Source: Lachnospiraceae bacterium
GTDB lineage: Bacteria; Bacillota; Clostridia; Lachnospirales; Lachnospiraceae
Assembly: GCA_017433725.1 (NCBI GenBank)
Contig: JAFRGQ010000017.1
Span: 1 to 46,837 of the forward strand
Direction of reading: 5' to 3'
DNA: 46,837 nucleotides
Made by a program: the position numbers and the translations under genes. This document shows positions 14,190-22,930 of the stretch, piece by piece. Every line of letters begins with the position of its first letter. Positions within the stretch are counted from its first letter, which is position 1. Below the pieces are notes generated by a model. It did no database searches, was not told the DNA's origin, and saw only the letters and a program-made list of their open reading frames with translations.

Positions 14190-15824
14190 TCAATCTTTTT
14201 TATCAGGCAGATATTCAAAACAAAGCATCGTGAGGTCGTCGAACTGCGGCGCCTCTCCCGCATGCTCGTTAACAGCCGTGTGAATGCCCTCGAGGATCTC
14301 CTCCGGGGTTTTCTCTTTGTTTTCATTTAATGTGTCAATCATTTTTCCGATTGTGAACATATGATTGTCGCTATCCATCGCCTCAGGGACGCCGTCAGTG
14401 TATATGAACAGCTTGTCCCCTCTTCCGAGCTGAATTTCGAAATCCTTGTATTTGGCATTCGGCAGGGCTCCTGCCGGAATACCGTGCTTCGTTTTGAACA
14501 GCTCGAAGTCGCCTCCGCTGCGATACAGAGCGGCGTCCTCATGTCCGGCATTTGCAGCTATCACCCTTCCGTTTGTCAGATCGACAAAACCCAGCCACAA
14601 GGTCACGAACATATCCATCTCATTATGTTCGCAGATACTGTTATTGACATGGCGAAGGATCTCCGCGGGCGTACCTCCCATGTTGATACGTTCGGTGAGA
14701 ATGATATTGCTCATCATCATGAACAGGGCGCCCGGAATGCCCTTGCCGGATACGTCGCCGATCAGAATGGCGAGATGATCCTCATCAAGCAGGAAGAAGT
14801 TGTAAAAATCTCCTCCAACCCCCTTGGCAGGCGTCATGCTTGCGTAGATGTCAAAATCCGATCTGTCAGGGAAGGCCGGAAAATCGTTGGGAAGCTCATT
14901 TTCCTGTATCGAGCCTGCCAGCGACAGTTCTGCATTGATTCTTTCTTTCTCAGACGTCGCTGCTGTCAGATTCTTTATATAATTATCCATGTCCTTTTCC
15001 ATCTTATCGATGGACAGAGACAGATTCGAGATCTCGCTGTACGGACTGATGGAGCCGAGCGGTTCGCCGACAGTATTTTCCCTCGCAAATCGCATCGCCT
15101 CAATTGAAACCTTCTTGACCGGCTCAACGAACCGTTTTCTGATAAACGTTGAACTGATATATGCCAGAAGGATAGAAAGAATCATCACAGCAGTTGCGAC
15201 TGTAATGAGGTATGGGCGAATCGTCGCTGTTATTTCATTGACAGGGCGTTGTACGCAGAGGATCGCTGTGACTTCTCCCGAGCTTCTTTTCACCGGGACA
15301 AGCATCGTGATATGCGGATGAAATGTTTCGCTTCCGATTAACCGGTAAACAATCTCCTGCTCCGACTCTTCCTCAAAAATAGCCTTATACTTCAGGCGGT
15401 ATTCCTCGTTGGTCGTCTCGCGTCTGTGTCCGAACTCCCATGGTCTGTACGTTGAATTGTCCACAGTGTTATCAACGGCATTAAATATGGAAATGAACGT
15501 AGCATAGTCGCTCGTATCAGGTTTGATAACATAAATCAGGGAAACATGTATGCGCTTACAGTATCTGTCAAGATACCCTTTCGTTTTGAGATAATCATCC
15601 ATCTCCCGTCCGGCAATATATTCATCTATGTTGTCTCCGTTTACCAGACCTGTCGCTGTATCGGCAATATGATAAGTAGTGTCAGCGTATACATTTTTAA
15701 AAGTCTTCGTAAAGACGGCGTTACCTATTATACTGACCACTACACCGAATATCAGAAGCGATATGACTATTGTTCCGACAAGTCCAGCGGCAATACTTTT
15801 CTTGTACTTCTTACTTAAATTCAT
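14190..15824 (-). CDS. Membrane sensor SpoIIE-type PP2C phosphatase with HAMP domain
   Basis: This 544-residue protein has an N-terminal membrane segment (about residues 12-34), an outer sensor region (about 35-195), a second segment (about 200-222) and HAMP plus coiled coil (about 223-310). A C-terminal SpoIIE phosphatase follows, with ASMTPAKGVGGDFYNFFLLD, LIGDVSGKGIPGALFM and DKLFIYTDGVPEAM holding the metal-binding aspartates. Such proteins dephosphorylate anti-anti-sigma factors in partner-switching stress pathways. The start at 15824 has GGAGG six bases upstream; the longer frame to 15905 runs into a repeat. No partner kinase or anti-sigma gene is adjacent. Confidence 0.9.
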   Translation of the reverse strand: MNLSKKYKKSIAAGLVGTIVISLLIFGVVVSIIGNAVFTKTFKNVYADTTYHIADTATGLVNGDNIDEYIAGREMDDYLKTKGYLDRYCKRIHVSLIYVIKPDTSDYATFISIFNAVDNTVDNSTYRPWEFGHRRETTNEEYRLKYKAIFEEESEQEIVYRLIGSETFHPHITMLVPVKRSSGEVTAILCVQRPVNEITATIRPYLITVATAVMILSILLAYISSTFIRKRFVEPVKKVSIEAMRFARENTVGEPLGSISPYSEISNLSLSIDKMEKDMDNYIKNLTAATSEKERINAELSLAGSIQENELPNDFPAFPDRSDFDIYASMTPAKGVGGDFYNFFLLDEDHLAILIGDVSGKGIPGALFMMMSNIILTERINMGGTPAEILRHVNNSICEHNEMDMFVTLWLGFVDLTNGRVIAANAGHEDAALYRSGGDFELFKTKHGIPAGALPNAKYKDFEIQLGRGDKLFIYTDGVPEAMDSDNHMFTIGKMIDTLNENKEKTPEEILEGIHTAVNEHAGEAPQFDDLTMLCFEYLPDKKD

Positions 15825-15836
15825 AAAATTCCTCCG

Positions 15837-15912
15837 GCGGCCCGCATCCGTACAAAGCGGAACATGCTTCGCACCTTGCGCAGAGCGACAAGAACGCAGA
15901 GACATTCTTTAA
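15837..15912 (-). repeat. Repeat family A, copy 6 (degenerate)
   Basis: In the same orientation as the copy at 36848-36927, it keeps CGGCGG, CGCA, GCTTCGCACC, GCGCAGAGCGACAAGAACGC and ATTCTT at matching positions. It lies immediately upstream of the phosphatase ribosome binding site. Confidence 0.5.
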
Positions 15913-15981
15913 TATCTGCGCATAGCCATCTATCAGCTATCTTATCACAACGAAAAATCTCACACAATGGGATTCAGTCGG

Positions 15982-16010
15982 TTGCTTTATTTACACAGTG
16001 TAAGTACAAT
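15982..16010 (+). promoter_or_regulatory. Promoter of the GH2 gene with palindromic operator in the spacer
   Basis: TTGCTT (15982-15987), 17 bases, TACAAT (16005-16010). The spacer contains the perfect palindrome TTACACAGTGTAA (15991-16003), a position where a repressor would block RNA polymerase. A 5'-UTR of about 100 bases follows with no clear structure. Confidence 0.6.
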
Positions 16011-16117
16011 AATAACATAAGGCAACCTGTAAAAACCGAGATTTCCCGCTTATGGTCCCTTGGCAGTCTCTTAAAATGCTATGAAGCGGAAAGTTTGAGT
16101 AGGAGAAAGGCGGCGTC

Positions 16118-17965
16118 ATGAATATAAAAAATGCAATCGGCTCCCTTCAGCTCGGAAAGAAAAAAGCGGACCCGATCAGACTATACACCAGATGGGGTGA
16201 AGACCTGAACGAAGATAAAGTACTCCCCGAGTACCCGAGACCCCAGCTTGTCCGAAGCTCTTTCATGAATCTGAACGGATGCTGGGAATATGCGATCCGT
16301 CCGAGAACATCCGTTGAATCCCGCTATCCGGGACCGGTCAACTACGACGGTTTTATCATCGTCCCCTTCTCTCCCGAGTCGCTTCTATCCTGTGTGGACA
16401 GACGGCTCTCTCCGGATGCAGTGCTTTGGTATCATCGTGTCTTCACGATTAAAAAAAGAGATGGGCAGCGCCTCATCCTTCACTTCGGAGCAGTCGATGA
16501 ATCCTGCCAGGTCTATCTTAACGGCAAATGCATAGCCCGTCATCACGGAGGTTATCTCCCGTTTGAAGCGGACATTACCGACAGCCTCGCAAGCGATGTC
16601 AATGAGCTGCGCGTGCGCGTCACCGATCTGACGGACTCATCCTGGCGGAGCTGCGGCAAACAGTCCCTTGATCCTGGCGGCATGTACTATACGCCTCAGA
16701 GCGGAATCTGGCAGACAGTCTGGATGGAGTGGGTCCCGGAAATATATATTGCAAATATTTCTCTCACCCCTGATTTTGACTCCTCCCGCATTTCCGTTTC
16801 GGTCAGAACCTCAGAAGAAGTTCCCGTTGAAATCGTAGTCGCGCATCCGACGGACGCCTACGATGCTGACAAAATATCAGCCTCATCACAAGTATTTGCT
16901 TATCCGCTGGCAGTTTCGACCTCTTTTTCGAACCGAAAGTGCATCATCGATATCCCGGAAATGCATGCCTGGACCCCTGACTCCCCCTGGTTATATCCCG
17001 TCCGGATCACAGCAGGTTTCGACACAGTGGTCTCCTACTTTGGCATGCGCAAAGTTTCTCTCGAAACCGGCACGGACGGAAAGTGCAGGATCTGTCTGAA
17101 TAACGACCCCTGCTTTATGAACGGCGTACTCGATCAGGGCTACTGGTCGGACGGACTCTATACGCCTGCCTCCGACGAAGCTTTTATATATGACATAGAA
17201 CAGATGAAAGCAGCCGGCATGAATATGCTCCGCAAGCATATCAAGATCGAACCCATGCGCTGGTATTACCACTGCGATCGTCTCGGAATGCTGGTATGGC
17301 AGGACATCGTAAACGGCGGCACAAGGCCCAAAACGCCTCTTACGCTCTATCTCCCGACGATCTTCCCAGCCGTCACAAAACATATCTCGGATAAGCACCA
17401 TTGGCTGTTTTCCCGCTCCTCAAAGCTGGGCAGAAAAGTATGGATGAAGGAAATGCGGGACACCGTGAAACACCTCTACAATGTGCCTTCACTCGTTCTG
17501 TGGACTCCTTTTAATGAGGGCTGGGGGCAATTTGATGCAAATGCAATCGCCGGTAAACTGAAAAAACTCGATCCGACCCGGCTCGTTGACCACGCTTCCG
17601 GCTGGTACGACCAGGGTGGCGGCGACATCCGCTCCGTGCACAATTATTTTCGAAAATTATCAGTCGAAAAGGACGAGCGCGCATTCTGCCTGACAGAGTA
17701 CGGCGGACTGACGCTTCTCGTCGAAGGGCACAGTTACTCCCCGGAAGTATACGGCTACGGACAGTGTGAAAACGTACAGGAATTTCAGAAGAAGTTCAAA
17801 GATTTGCAGGAAACCGTGAAGCGGTTATCTGAAGAAGGACTCAGCGGGGCCGTCTACACACAGGTTTCCGATGTTGAGGAAGAGGTAAACGGCCTGCTGA
17901 CATTTGACAGAAAAATCAATAAACTAAAGACAGAGAATCAGTTCAGAAGAGATCTTGCCGAATAA
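16118..17965 (+). CDS. Glycoside hydrolase family 2 (beta-galactosidase/glucuronidase-like)
   Basis: This 615-residue cytoplasmic enzyme has an N-terminal jelly-roll sugar-binding domain (about residues 40-200; SSFMNLNGCWEYAI, LHFGAVDESCQVYLNGK), an Ig-like domain (about 205-300) and a TIM barrel (about 305-600). Candidate catalytic residues are the Glu in PFNEGWGQFD (acid/base) and the Glu in LTEYGG (nucleophile). It is shorter than LacZ and typical of compact GH2 members of gut Clostridia. The start is preceded by AGGAG. The 3' end overlaps the convergent transporter gene by 28 bases. The substrate is unassigned. Confidence 0.9.
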   Translation: MNIKNAIGSLQLGKKKADPIRLYTRWGEDLNEDKVLPEYPRPQLVRSSFMNLNGCWEYAIRPRTSVESRYPGPVNYDGFIIVPFSPESLLSCVDRRLSPDAVLWYHRVFTIKKRDGQRLILHFGAVDESCQVYLNGKCIARHHGGYLPFEADITDSLASDVNELRVRVTDLTDSSWRSCGKQSLDPGGMYYTPQSGIWQTVWMEWVPEIYIANISLTPDFDSSRISVSVRTSEEVPVEIVVAHPTDAYDADKISASSQVFAYPLAVSTSFSNRKCIIDIPEMHAWTPDSPWLYPVRITAGFDTVVSYFGMRKVSLETGTDGKCRICLNNDPCFMNGVLDQGYWSDGLYTPASDEAFIYDIEQMKAAGMNMLRKHIKIEPMRWYYHCDRLGMLVWQDIVNGGTRPKTPLTLYLPTIFPAVTKHISDKHHWLFSRSSKLGRKVWMKEMRDTVKHLYNVPSLVLWTPFNEGWGQFDANAIAGKLKKLDPTRLVDHASGWYDQGGGDIRSVHNYFRKLSVEKDERAFCLTEYGGLTLLVEGHSYSPEVYGYGQCENVQEFQKKFKDLQETVKRLSEEGLSGAVYTQVSDVEEEVNGLLTFDRKINKLKTENQFRRDLAE

Positions 17966-18654
17966 GATTCTTTCTCTGTCAGCGGCACGATCTGACGTGC
18001 CAGATACATGAACGGCGTATCCAGAAGAGCAACAACTGCTTTGAAAAGATACGTCGTTATTAATATGCTGAAGAAGACATTGGTCGGGTAAACTCCCCAG
18101 AATGCCAGAGTTGTAAAAATGATCGTATCGATCGCCTGGCTAGTCAATGTGCTGCCGTTGTTGCGCAGCCACAGCTTCTCTTTCGTGTTGCCAGTCTTGC
18201 TCCACAGAAAATGATAAAGGAACACATCCAGGTTCTGACTGACAACGAATCCGATTAGGCTCGCGATGGTAATTCTCGGAACAAGTCCGAATACGACCTT
18301 CAGGCTTTCGCTTATATAATCATTTGTATTCGGCGTGAACAGCAGGATCAGCTGCGTGCCGAGCATCCATAGGATCATGATTGAAAAGCTGTAGGCGACC
18401 GCTTTGGAGGCTTCCTTCTTTCCGTACTTTTCCGACAGAATATCCGTGACGAGAAAAGTGGATGCATATAATACATTTCCGGCAGTAGTCGAAAGACCGA
18501 AGATGTCGACACACTTGCATACGGCTATATTGCCGAGCAGAGTTCCGAAAACCGCGAACGCATAAAGACCGTTCTTCCCGAACACTTTGTAAAGTGCAAG
18601 AACGCTTCCGAGATAAATCAGGACTGTAAGAATAAAAATCAGTTCATTTGACAT
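17938..18654 (-). CDS. yhhQ: Queuosine precursor transporter (YhhQ/Vut_1 family)
   Basis: This integral membrane protein of about 238 residues has six membrane segments, and LVTDILSEKYGKKEASKAV is diagnostic for the VUT/YhhQ family, which imports queuine or preQ0/preQ1. The start at 18654 has AGGAG eight bases upstream. It begins six bases after the queC stop, so the two are translationally linked. The QNLDVFLYHFLWSKTGNTKE stretch is also typical. Pairing with queC suggests salvage and synthesis of the tRNA wobble base. The last 28 bases overlap the GH2 gene on the other strand. Confidence 0.9.
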   Translation of the reverse strand: MSNELIFILTVLIYLGSVLALYKVFGKNGLYAFAVFGTLLGNIAVCKCVDIFGLSTTAGNVLYASTFLVTDILSEKYGKKEASKAVAYSFSIMILWMLGTQLILLFTPNTNDYISESLKVVFGLVPRITIASLIGFVVSQNLDVFLYHFLWSKTGNTKEKLWLRNNGSTLTSQAIDTIIFTTLAFWGVYPTNVFFSILITTYLFKAVVALLDTPFMYLARQIVPLTEKESYSARSLLN

Positions 18655-18659
18655 TTCAT

Positions 18660-19346
18660 TTACTCCTCGTATTCTATGGGATCTTTTAATCCGTTTTCTG
18701 CAAAAGCGCGCTTTCTGTCCCGGCATGTGCCGCAGACGCCGCAGGCCTTGTCATGCCCCTCATAACAGCTCCAGGTCAGTTCGAACGGAACTCCGATCCG
18801 GGTTCCTTCGGCAACGACGCCTGCTTTGGACTGATCGATGAACGGTGCAACGACACGCAGTGCATTTCCGCTGCCGATATAAACCGCATCCGAGATTGCG
18901 CTGTTGAATGCTTCACTTGTATCAGGGTAAGCATTTCCGGCTGCATCATCAGCATGTGCTCCGTAATAGATCACTTCACATCCGTGACTCAGAGCTATCG
19001 CGGCTGCGGAAGAAAGGAACAGGCCGTTTCTGAAAGGAACATAGGTGCTCACCGGTGCATTTTCTGTCTTAAAGAGCTGCTCGGCGTACTCTTCATGAGG
19101 AATGTGACCTTCGGCACCTTCGAGAAGCGTGCAGGTGCTGTCCCTGAAGATTTCTCCTAAATCGAGCGTGATCCTCTTAACACCGTAATACGCGGCAATC
19201 TTCTCAGACGCCTCCATCTCTTTTTTGTGTTTTTGTCCGTAGTATATCGACAGCGCGAGAACTTCGTCCGCTCCGTATCGATCGACAGCCATGCCGAGAC
19301 ATACGGTGCTGTCAAGACCGCCGCTGAATAAAACTAATGCTTTCAT
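18660..19346 (-). CDS. queC: 7-cyano-7-deazaguanine (preQ0) synthase
   Basis: The 228-residue enzyme converts 7-carboxy-7-deazaguanine to preQ0 with ATP and ammonia. It has the N-terminal PP-loop LVLFSGGLDSTVCLG and the C-terminal zinc site CYEGHDKACGVCGTCRDRKRAF. ALSIYYGQKHKKE is also characteristic. The start at 19346 is preceded by GGAG; the longer frame runs back through a terminator hairpin and is rejected. It is the first gene of an operon with the transporter. queD, queE and folE are not in the window. Expression is probably attenuated by the leader described next. Confidence 0.95.
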   Translation of the reverse strand: MKALVLFSGGLDSTVCLGMAVDRYGADEVLALSIYYGQKHKKEMEASEKIAAYYGVKRITLDLGEIFRDSTCTLLEGAEGHIPHEEYAEQLFKTENAPVSTYVPFRNGLFLSSAAAIALSHGCEVIYYGAHADDAAGNAYPDTSEAFNSAISDAVYIGSGNALRVVAPFIDQSKAGVVAEGTRIGVPFELTWSCYEGHDKACGVCGTCRDRKRAFAENGLKDPIEYEE

Positions 19347-19520
19347 ATATCTCCATATCTCTATGAAACAAAAAAAGAAGCTTTGCAAACCGCAAAGCTA
19401 CCAGACAGACCGACAGCTGCTTCGCAGCTCCCGGCAAAATATTATTTATTCGTCTAAAGTAGTCCCGGTTTTGTTTATCGACAGGAAGGTACAAATGAAC
19501 TGTCGGCCCGAAATCAAGCC
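19347..19520 (-). promoter_or_regulatory. Structured queC leader, candidate preQ1-type riboswitch
   Basis: The transcript from the promoter at 19526-19554 would have about 175 untranslated bases. Visible elements in RNA order are CGACAG/CTGTCG flanking a 15-base loop, ACCGGGACTACTTTAGACG, AGCTGC GAA GCAGCT, and an intrinsic terminator ending 23 bases before the start codon. A terminator so close to a queuosine gene implies transcription attenuation, for which preQ1 is the obvious ligand. The short class I consensus and the class II fold were not found; the length would fit class III. The class call is inference. Confidence 0.45.
19370..19399 (-). terminator. Attenuator terminator upstream of queC
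   Basis: An 8-bp stem AGCTTTGC / GCAAAGCT, then TTCTTTTTTTG on the minus strand. It lies inside the queC leader rather than after a gene. Confidence 0.8.
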
Positions 19521-19525
19521 TGTTT

Positions 19526-19554
19526 ACTTTATCAAATAAAAGATTGGCTGTCAA
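19526..19554 (-). promoter_or_regulatory. Predicted queC promoter
   Basis: Consensus TTGACA (19549-19554 on the minus strand), 17 bases, TAAAGT (19526-19531). Confidence 0.7.
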
Positions 19555-19677
19555 TATCATTTATCGGACTCCGGCACCTTGTCCGGAGCACCGGTTCCGA
19601 GCTTCACATAGCATAACGCTTCATGTACTTTGACACCTCACCCTCACCATCTCTTACAATGATTCAGGCTGCATACA

Positions 19678-19706
19678 TTTACATATTTAGCCATATATAC
19701 TATAAT
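19678..19706 (+). promoter_or_regulatory. Predicted promoter of the lipoprotein gene
   Basis: TTTACA (19678-19683), a 17-base spacer and TATAAT (19701-19706). The structured RNA motif starts 16 bases after the -10 box, as at the channel operon. Confidence 0.7.
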
Positions 19707-19722
19707 GGTTGCAGAGCTAAAA

Positions 19723-19765
19723 GTATCATTCTGATACCGTGCTTACTCGAGTGGCAGGAATGATA
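19723..19765 (+). ncRNA. Structured 5'-UTR RNA element, copy 2 (unassigned motif)
   Basis: The stem UAUCAUU / AAUGAUA encloses CUGAUACCGUGCUUACUCGA then GUGG. Over about 44 positions it matches copy 1 (6166-6209) at all but roughly eight. The outer stem of copy 1 is not preserved here, so the conserved core is the inner hairpin and its loop. It lies 60 bases before the lipoprotein start codon. Confidence 0.6.
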
Positions 19766-19825
19766 AGTCACATCTAAAAATCGGGTAACTATAAACTATC
19801 ATACCAATGTAGAAGGAGGATTCTG

Positions 19826-20209
19826 ATGAAAAAAGTCGTCTCATATCTCCTTTGCGTGGCTGTTCTTATATCATGTCTTGCACTGACAGCCTGCGGAGGA
19901 AAAAAGAAAAGCGAAAGTGCTGACCTGACCGGCAGCAAGTATCTCGGCACCTGGAAAACCACCGGAATAGCTTTCATGGATGAAAGCGAAGCGTTAGACG
20001 AATCAAACGATTTAGGCGAAGTCACTCTTACCCTTCTGGAAGACGGAACGGGACATATGGACAGTGCGGAAGAAGTCAGCCACTTTACCTGGGAGGAAGT
20101 CGACGGAGGATTCAAGACATCGGGCGATGTAAAAATGACGTTCAAGGACGAAGGTGAAGGAATTAAAGCAAATATCATCGGCGTCGATCTTTACTTTGAA
20201 AAACAGTAA
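19826..20209 (+). CDS. Small secreted lipoprotein of unknown function
   Basis: The 127-residue protein has a signal peptide ending in the lipobox LTAC (Cys about residue 23), followed by GGKKK and a beta-rich domain (YLGTWKTTGIAFMD, VTLTLLEDGTGHM, VKMTFKDEGEGIKANI). The pattern of Gly-containing strands resembles small lipocalin-like lipoproteins of Clostridia. AAGGAGG precedes the start. It is monocistronic, between its own promoter with the RNA motif and a terminator. No specific function is assigned. Confidence 0.8.
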   Translation: MKKVVSYLLCVAVLISCLALTACGGKKKSESADLTGSKYLGTWKTTGIAFMDESEALDESNDLGEVTLTLLEDGTGHMDSAEEVSHFTWEEVDGGFKTSGDVKMTFKDEGEGIKANIIGVDLYFEKQ

Positions 20210-20220
20210 CATATGAATGA

Positions 20221-20266
20221 AAAATCGGTTTCCATGCAAGTTACTGCATAGTAAACCGATTTTTTC
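20221..20266 (+). terminator. Terminator after the lipoprotein gene
   Basis: AAAATCGGTTT pairs with AAACCGATTTT, an inner ATGCA/TGCAT extends the stem, and TTTTTT follows. The A-run on the left makes it bidirectional. Confidence 0.85.
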
Positions 20267-20298
20267 TTATTCCTAACGATACGTTATGGGGGGTCATT

Positions 20299-21864
20299 AT
20301 GAAAGCGGTAAATCTGTACCTGCTGACAAGGCAGGTCGCTCCGGAAATTCTGAGCGAGTACGAATACGCTCTGTCCGGTCGGGATAAAACAATAAAGTGC
20401 AGGACCGAAGAGATAGAAATGATCAAGAACATCGTGAATCAGTTCTCTCTCTGCGGCGCGGCTCCCCATGCATACGAGGGCTGGTTCTATTCTTTCACGA
20501 TCCCGCAGATCGGAAAAGAATTTGACCTCCTCAGAATCAGTGAAGATACTATAATCAACATTGAGCTGAAAAGCCAGCCTGTCGAACTCAGAAGGGTGGA
20601 GAAACAGCTTTACCAGAATCGGTACTACCTTGGGCATTTAAACAAAAAGATCTACAGCTTCACCCTGATTCACGACTATGAATCCATCCGTGTGCTCACG
20701 TATGAGAACGGGCTGAAATACAGCTCATTTGAAGAGCTCATCAATAAAATCGGTGAGGAGTACTGCGAGAAGGGGATTGAGCAGTTCTTCGATCCCTGCT
20801 TCTACCTTGTCTCGCCGATCAACACACCGGACCGATTCCTTGACAAAGAGTATTTTCTGAATAACCAGCAGACTTCTATAAGAAAGAGCATCCTGGATGC
20901 GGACCCGGAAAAACTCCTATTCGGCATCAGGGGAGCGTCCGGTACGGGGAAAACTCTGCTGCTCTACGACATTGCATTTACATATGGGGAGACCAGACGC
21001 ACATGCATCGTACACAGCGGGGTGCTATCTGACGGACATCTGTATCTCATGGAGCATGCTGACAAGGTTGACTTGCTCCCGGCAAAAGCAGTCGATCGGC
21101 AAAGGCTCGAAACATATGACGTCATCTGCGTCGATGAAACGCAGCGTCTGTATGCATCTGTCCTGGACGACATTCTCGCAGTTGCCGCCGGGGAGTCAAA
21201 GAGATGCATTTTCGCGTATGATTTCTCTCAGGCGCTTTCAAAGTCGGAAATCCGTCGAAATAATCCTGAACGGCTCAACGCGATAGAAGGTTTTGAGGAG
21301 TACAAGCTTAAAGACCGGGTCAGAACAAACAATAAGATCAACTCGTTCATCCGCAACATGCTGAAACTGTACGACCGCCCGAGGAGAAAGATGGGATACG
21401 AGAACGTAGATGTGCTCTGTGCAAATGACGCCCACGAAGCCGACCGCATCCTTCGCCTGTTCATGTCAAGAGGGTATCAGCTGATCACGCTGTTCCCTAC
21501 CCATGCCGCAGACGACAGGTCTGAAACAGAGTCTTCGAAAAGTGAGACGTCTCGTCCGGACACGGGCAGCTCAGACGTTCTCACAGAAACACAACCCGAT
21601 CCGATGATTTATGAACATTCGACAAGCTCGCGAGAAGTCATCGGTCAGGAATATGATAAAGTGATTGTCGTTATGGATTCCAACTTCTATTATAATGAAT
21701 TCCGAGAGCTCGCAGGCAGGAACCAACCTGATCCGGATTATCTCTTTATGAGACTTTTCTACCAGAATATTACCCGAGCGAGGAGCAGACTATGCCTGGT
21801 CGTGCTGAATAATCCGGAGGTATTCGAGACTCTGATAAAAATAAAGAATAACCGGTTACGCTAG
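20299..21864 (+). CDS. DUF2075 (Schlafen-like) helicase with N-terminal nuclease-like domain
   Basis: In this 521-residue protein the N-terminal part (about residues 45-130) has a PD-(D/E)XK-like arrangement, EFDLL then IINIELKSQ, as in NERD-type nucleases. A superfamily I helicase core follows: Walker A RGASGTGKTLL (about 212-222), Walker B YDVICVDETQRLY (about 274), then GQEYDKVIVVMD and QNITRARSRL as late motifs. A Ser/Thr/Glu-rich insertion (about 405-435) interrupts the core. Such combinations occur in DNA/RNA processing and phage-defence proteins. GGGGGG precedes the start. It stands alone, after a terminator. The defence role is conjecture. Confidence 0.8.
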   Translation: MKAVNLYLLTRQVAPEILSEYEYALSGRDKTIKCRTEEIEMIKNIVNQFSLCGAAPHAYEGWFYSFTIPQIGKEFDLLRISEDTIINIELKSQPVELRRVEKQLYQNRYYLGHLNKKIYSFTLIHDYESIRVLTYENGLKYSSFEELINKIGEEYCEKGIEQFFDPCFYLVSPINTPDRFLDKEYFLNNQQTSIRKSILDADPEKLLFGIRGASGTGKTLLLYDIAFTYGETRRTCIVHSGVLSDGHLYLMEHADKVDLLPAKAVDRQRLETYDVICVDETQRLYASVLDDILAVAAGESKRCIFAYDFSQALSKSEIRRNNPERLNAIEGFEEYKLKDRVRTNNKINSFIRNMLKLYDRPRRKMGYENVDVLCANDAHEADRILRLFMSRGYQLITLFPTHAADDRSETESSKSETSRPDTGSSDVLTETQPDPMIYEHSTSSREVIGQEYDKVIVVMDSNFYYNEFRELAGRNQPDPDYLFMRLFYQNITRARSRLCLVVLNNPEVFETLIKIKNNRLR

Positions 21865-21958
21865 TCCGGGATCCGCACCCGTTACGGTATTTGAACAATA
21901 ACTCCCCGATAATGGCAGTATTTCGATGAGGCGCACAAAAGCGCTGAAAACTGCCTTA

Positions 21959-22930
21959 TCACCCGGACTGTCCGTATGCGATCTTTATGATATCGTCAAT
22001 CCCCGCCTCCTCCATGGAGACATCTTTAATCGTTTTTATCCTTGAAAGATCTGCAATGATCTCGGCGGCCGTCACCTCTTTTTTTATGAACCGGTACTTT
22101 GCGACATTCCCGCTATGTTCCGTCATTTCACATCTGTCATGTTCCGGTGCGGATTCGTCATAGTACTCCACAACAAGTGTTTTGTACGGTGCGATCCGGT
22201 CAACGATCTCCGAGAGGCGGCCGTCCTCCATCATCACTCCATGATTGATAATGATGAGCCTTTCACACAGTTCCTGTATGTCTCCGAGATCATGTGTGGT
22301 CAGTATGACCGTCGTTCTCCTTGTTCTATTTATCTCTTTTATGAACTTGCGAAGCGCATATTTTGCGGAAACATCAAGACCTATCGTCGGCTCATCCAGG
22401 AACAATACGCCGGGGGAATGGAGCATGGAGGCCACAAGATCTCCTTTCATCCTCTGTCCAAGCGACATCTGTCTTACCGGCTTGTCAATAATTTCCCTGA
22501 TTCCGAGAATGCTATCCAGATCATCTATCGTTCTGTCATAATCTGACTGATTGATCTGATAGATATGTTTCAACAGTTCAAAGCTCTCGCCGAGGCGAAG
22601 ATCCCAGTTCAGCTGAGATCTTTGTCCGAACACTACACCTATGTTCCGCACGACTTCCTTCCGGTGCTTTGAGATATCCCGGCCGTCAATTAATACACAC
22701 CCCTTTGTAGGCGTCAGTATTCCCGACATCATTTTAATCGTCGTGCTTTTGCCTGCACCGTTAGGACCTATGAAGCCGACGATTTCCCCGTCATCTATGT
22801 GAAATGACAGATCGCTGACCGCATGTATTTTCTTATGCTCCGGTCTGACAAGGCCTCTGATTGCGCCTCTAAGCCCCGGCTCTTTAGCCTTAAGCACATA
22901 ATCCTTGCAAAGGTTTTGAACATCTATCAT
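21959..22930 (-). CDS. ABC-2 type exporter, ATP-binding protein
   Basis: The 323-residue ATPase has Walker A GPNGAGKSTT, Q-loop GVVFGQRSQLNWDL, signature MSLGQRMKGDL (a variant of LSGGQ), Walker B GVLFLDEPTIGLD and H-loop TTHDLGD. The GQRSQL motif marks the COG4586 group that works with the two permease types encoded upstream. The substrate is unknown; relatives export drugs, lipids or peptides. It is the last gene of the operon. Its start codon lies in a 39-bp tandem repeat that also carries three decoy ATGs. Confidence 0.92.
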   Translation of the reverse strand: MIDVQNLCKDYVLKAKEPGLRGAIRGLVRPEHKKIHAVSDLSFHIDDGEIVGFIGPNGAGKSTTIKMMSGILTPTKGCVLIDGRDISKHRKEVVRNIGVVFGQRSQLNWDLRLGESFELLKHIYQINQSDYDRTIDDLDSILGIREIIDKPVRQMSLGQRMKGDLVASMLHSPGVLFLDEPTIGLDVSAKYALRKFIKEINRTRRTTVILTTHDLGDIQELCERLIIINHGVMMEDGRLSEIVDRIAPYKTLVVEYYDESAPEHDRCEMTEHSGNVAKYRFIKKEVTAAEIIADLSRIKTIKDVSMEEAGIDDIIKIAYGQSG

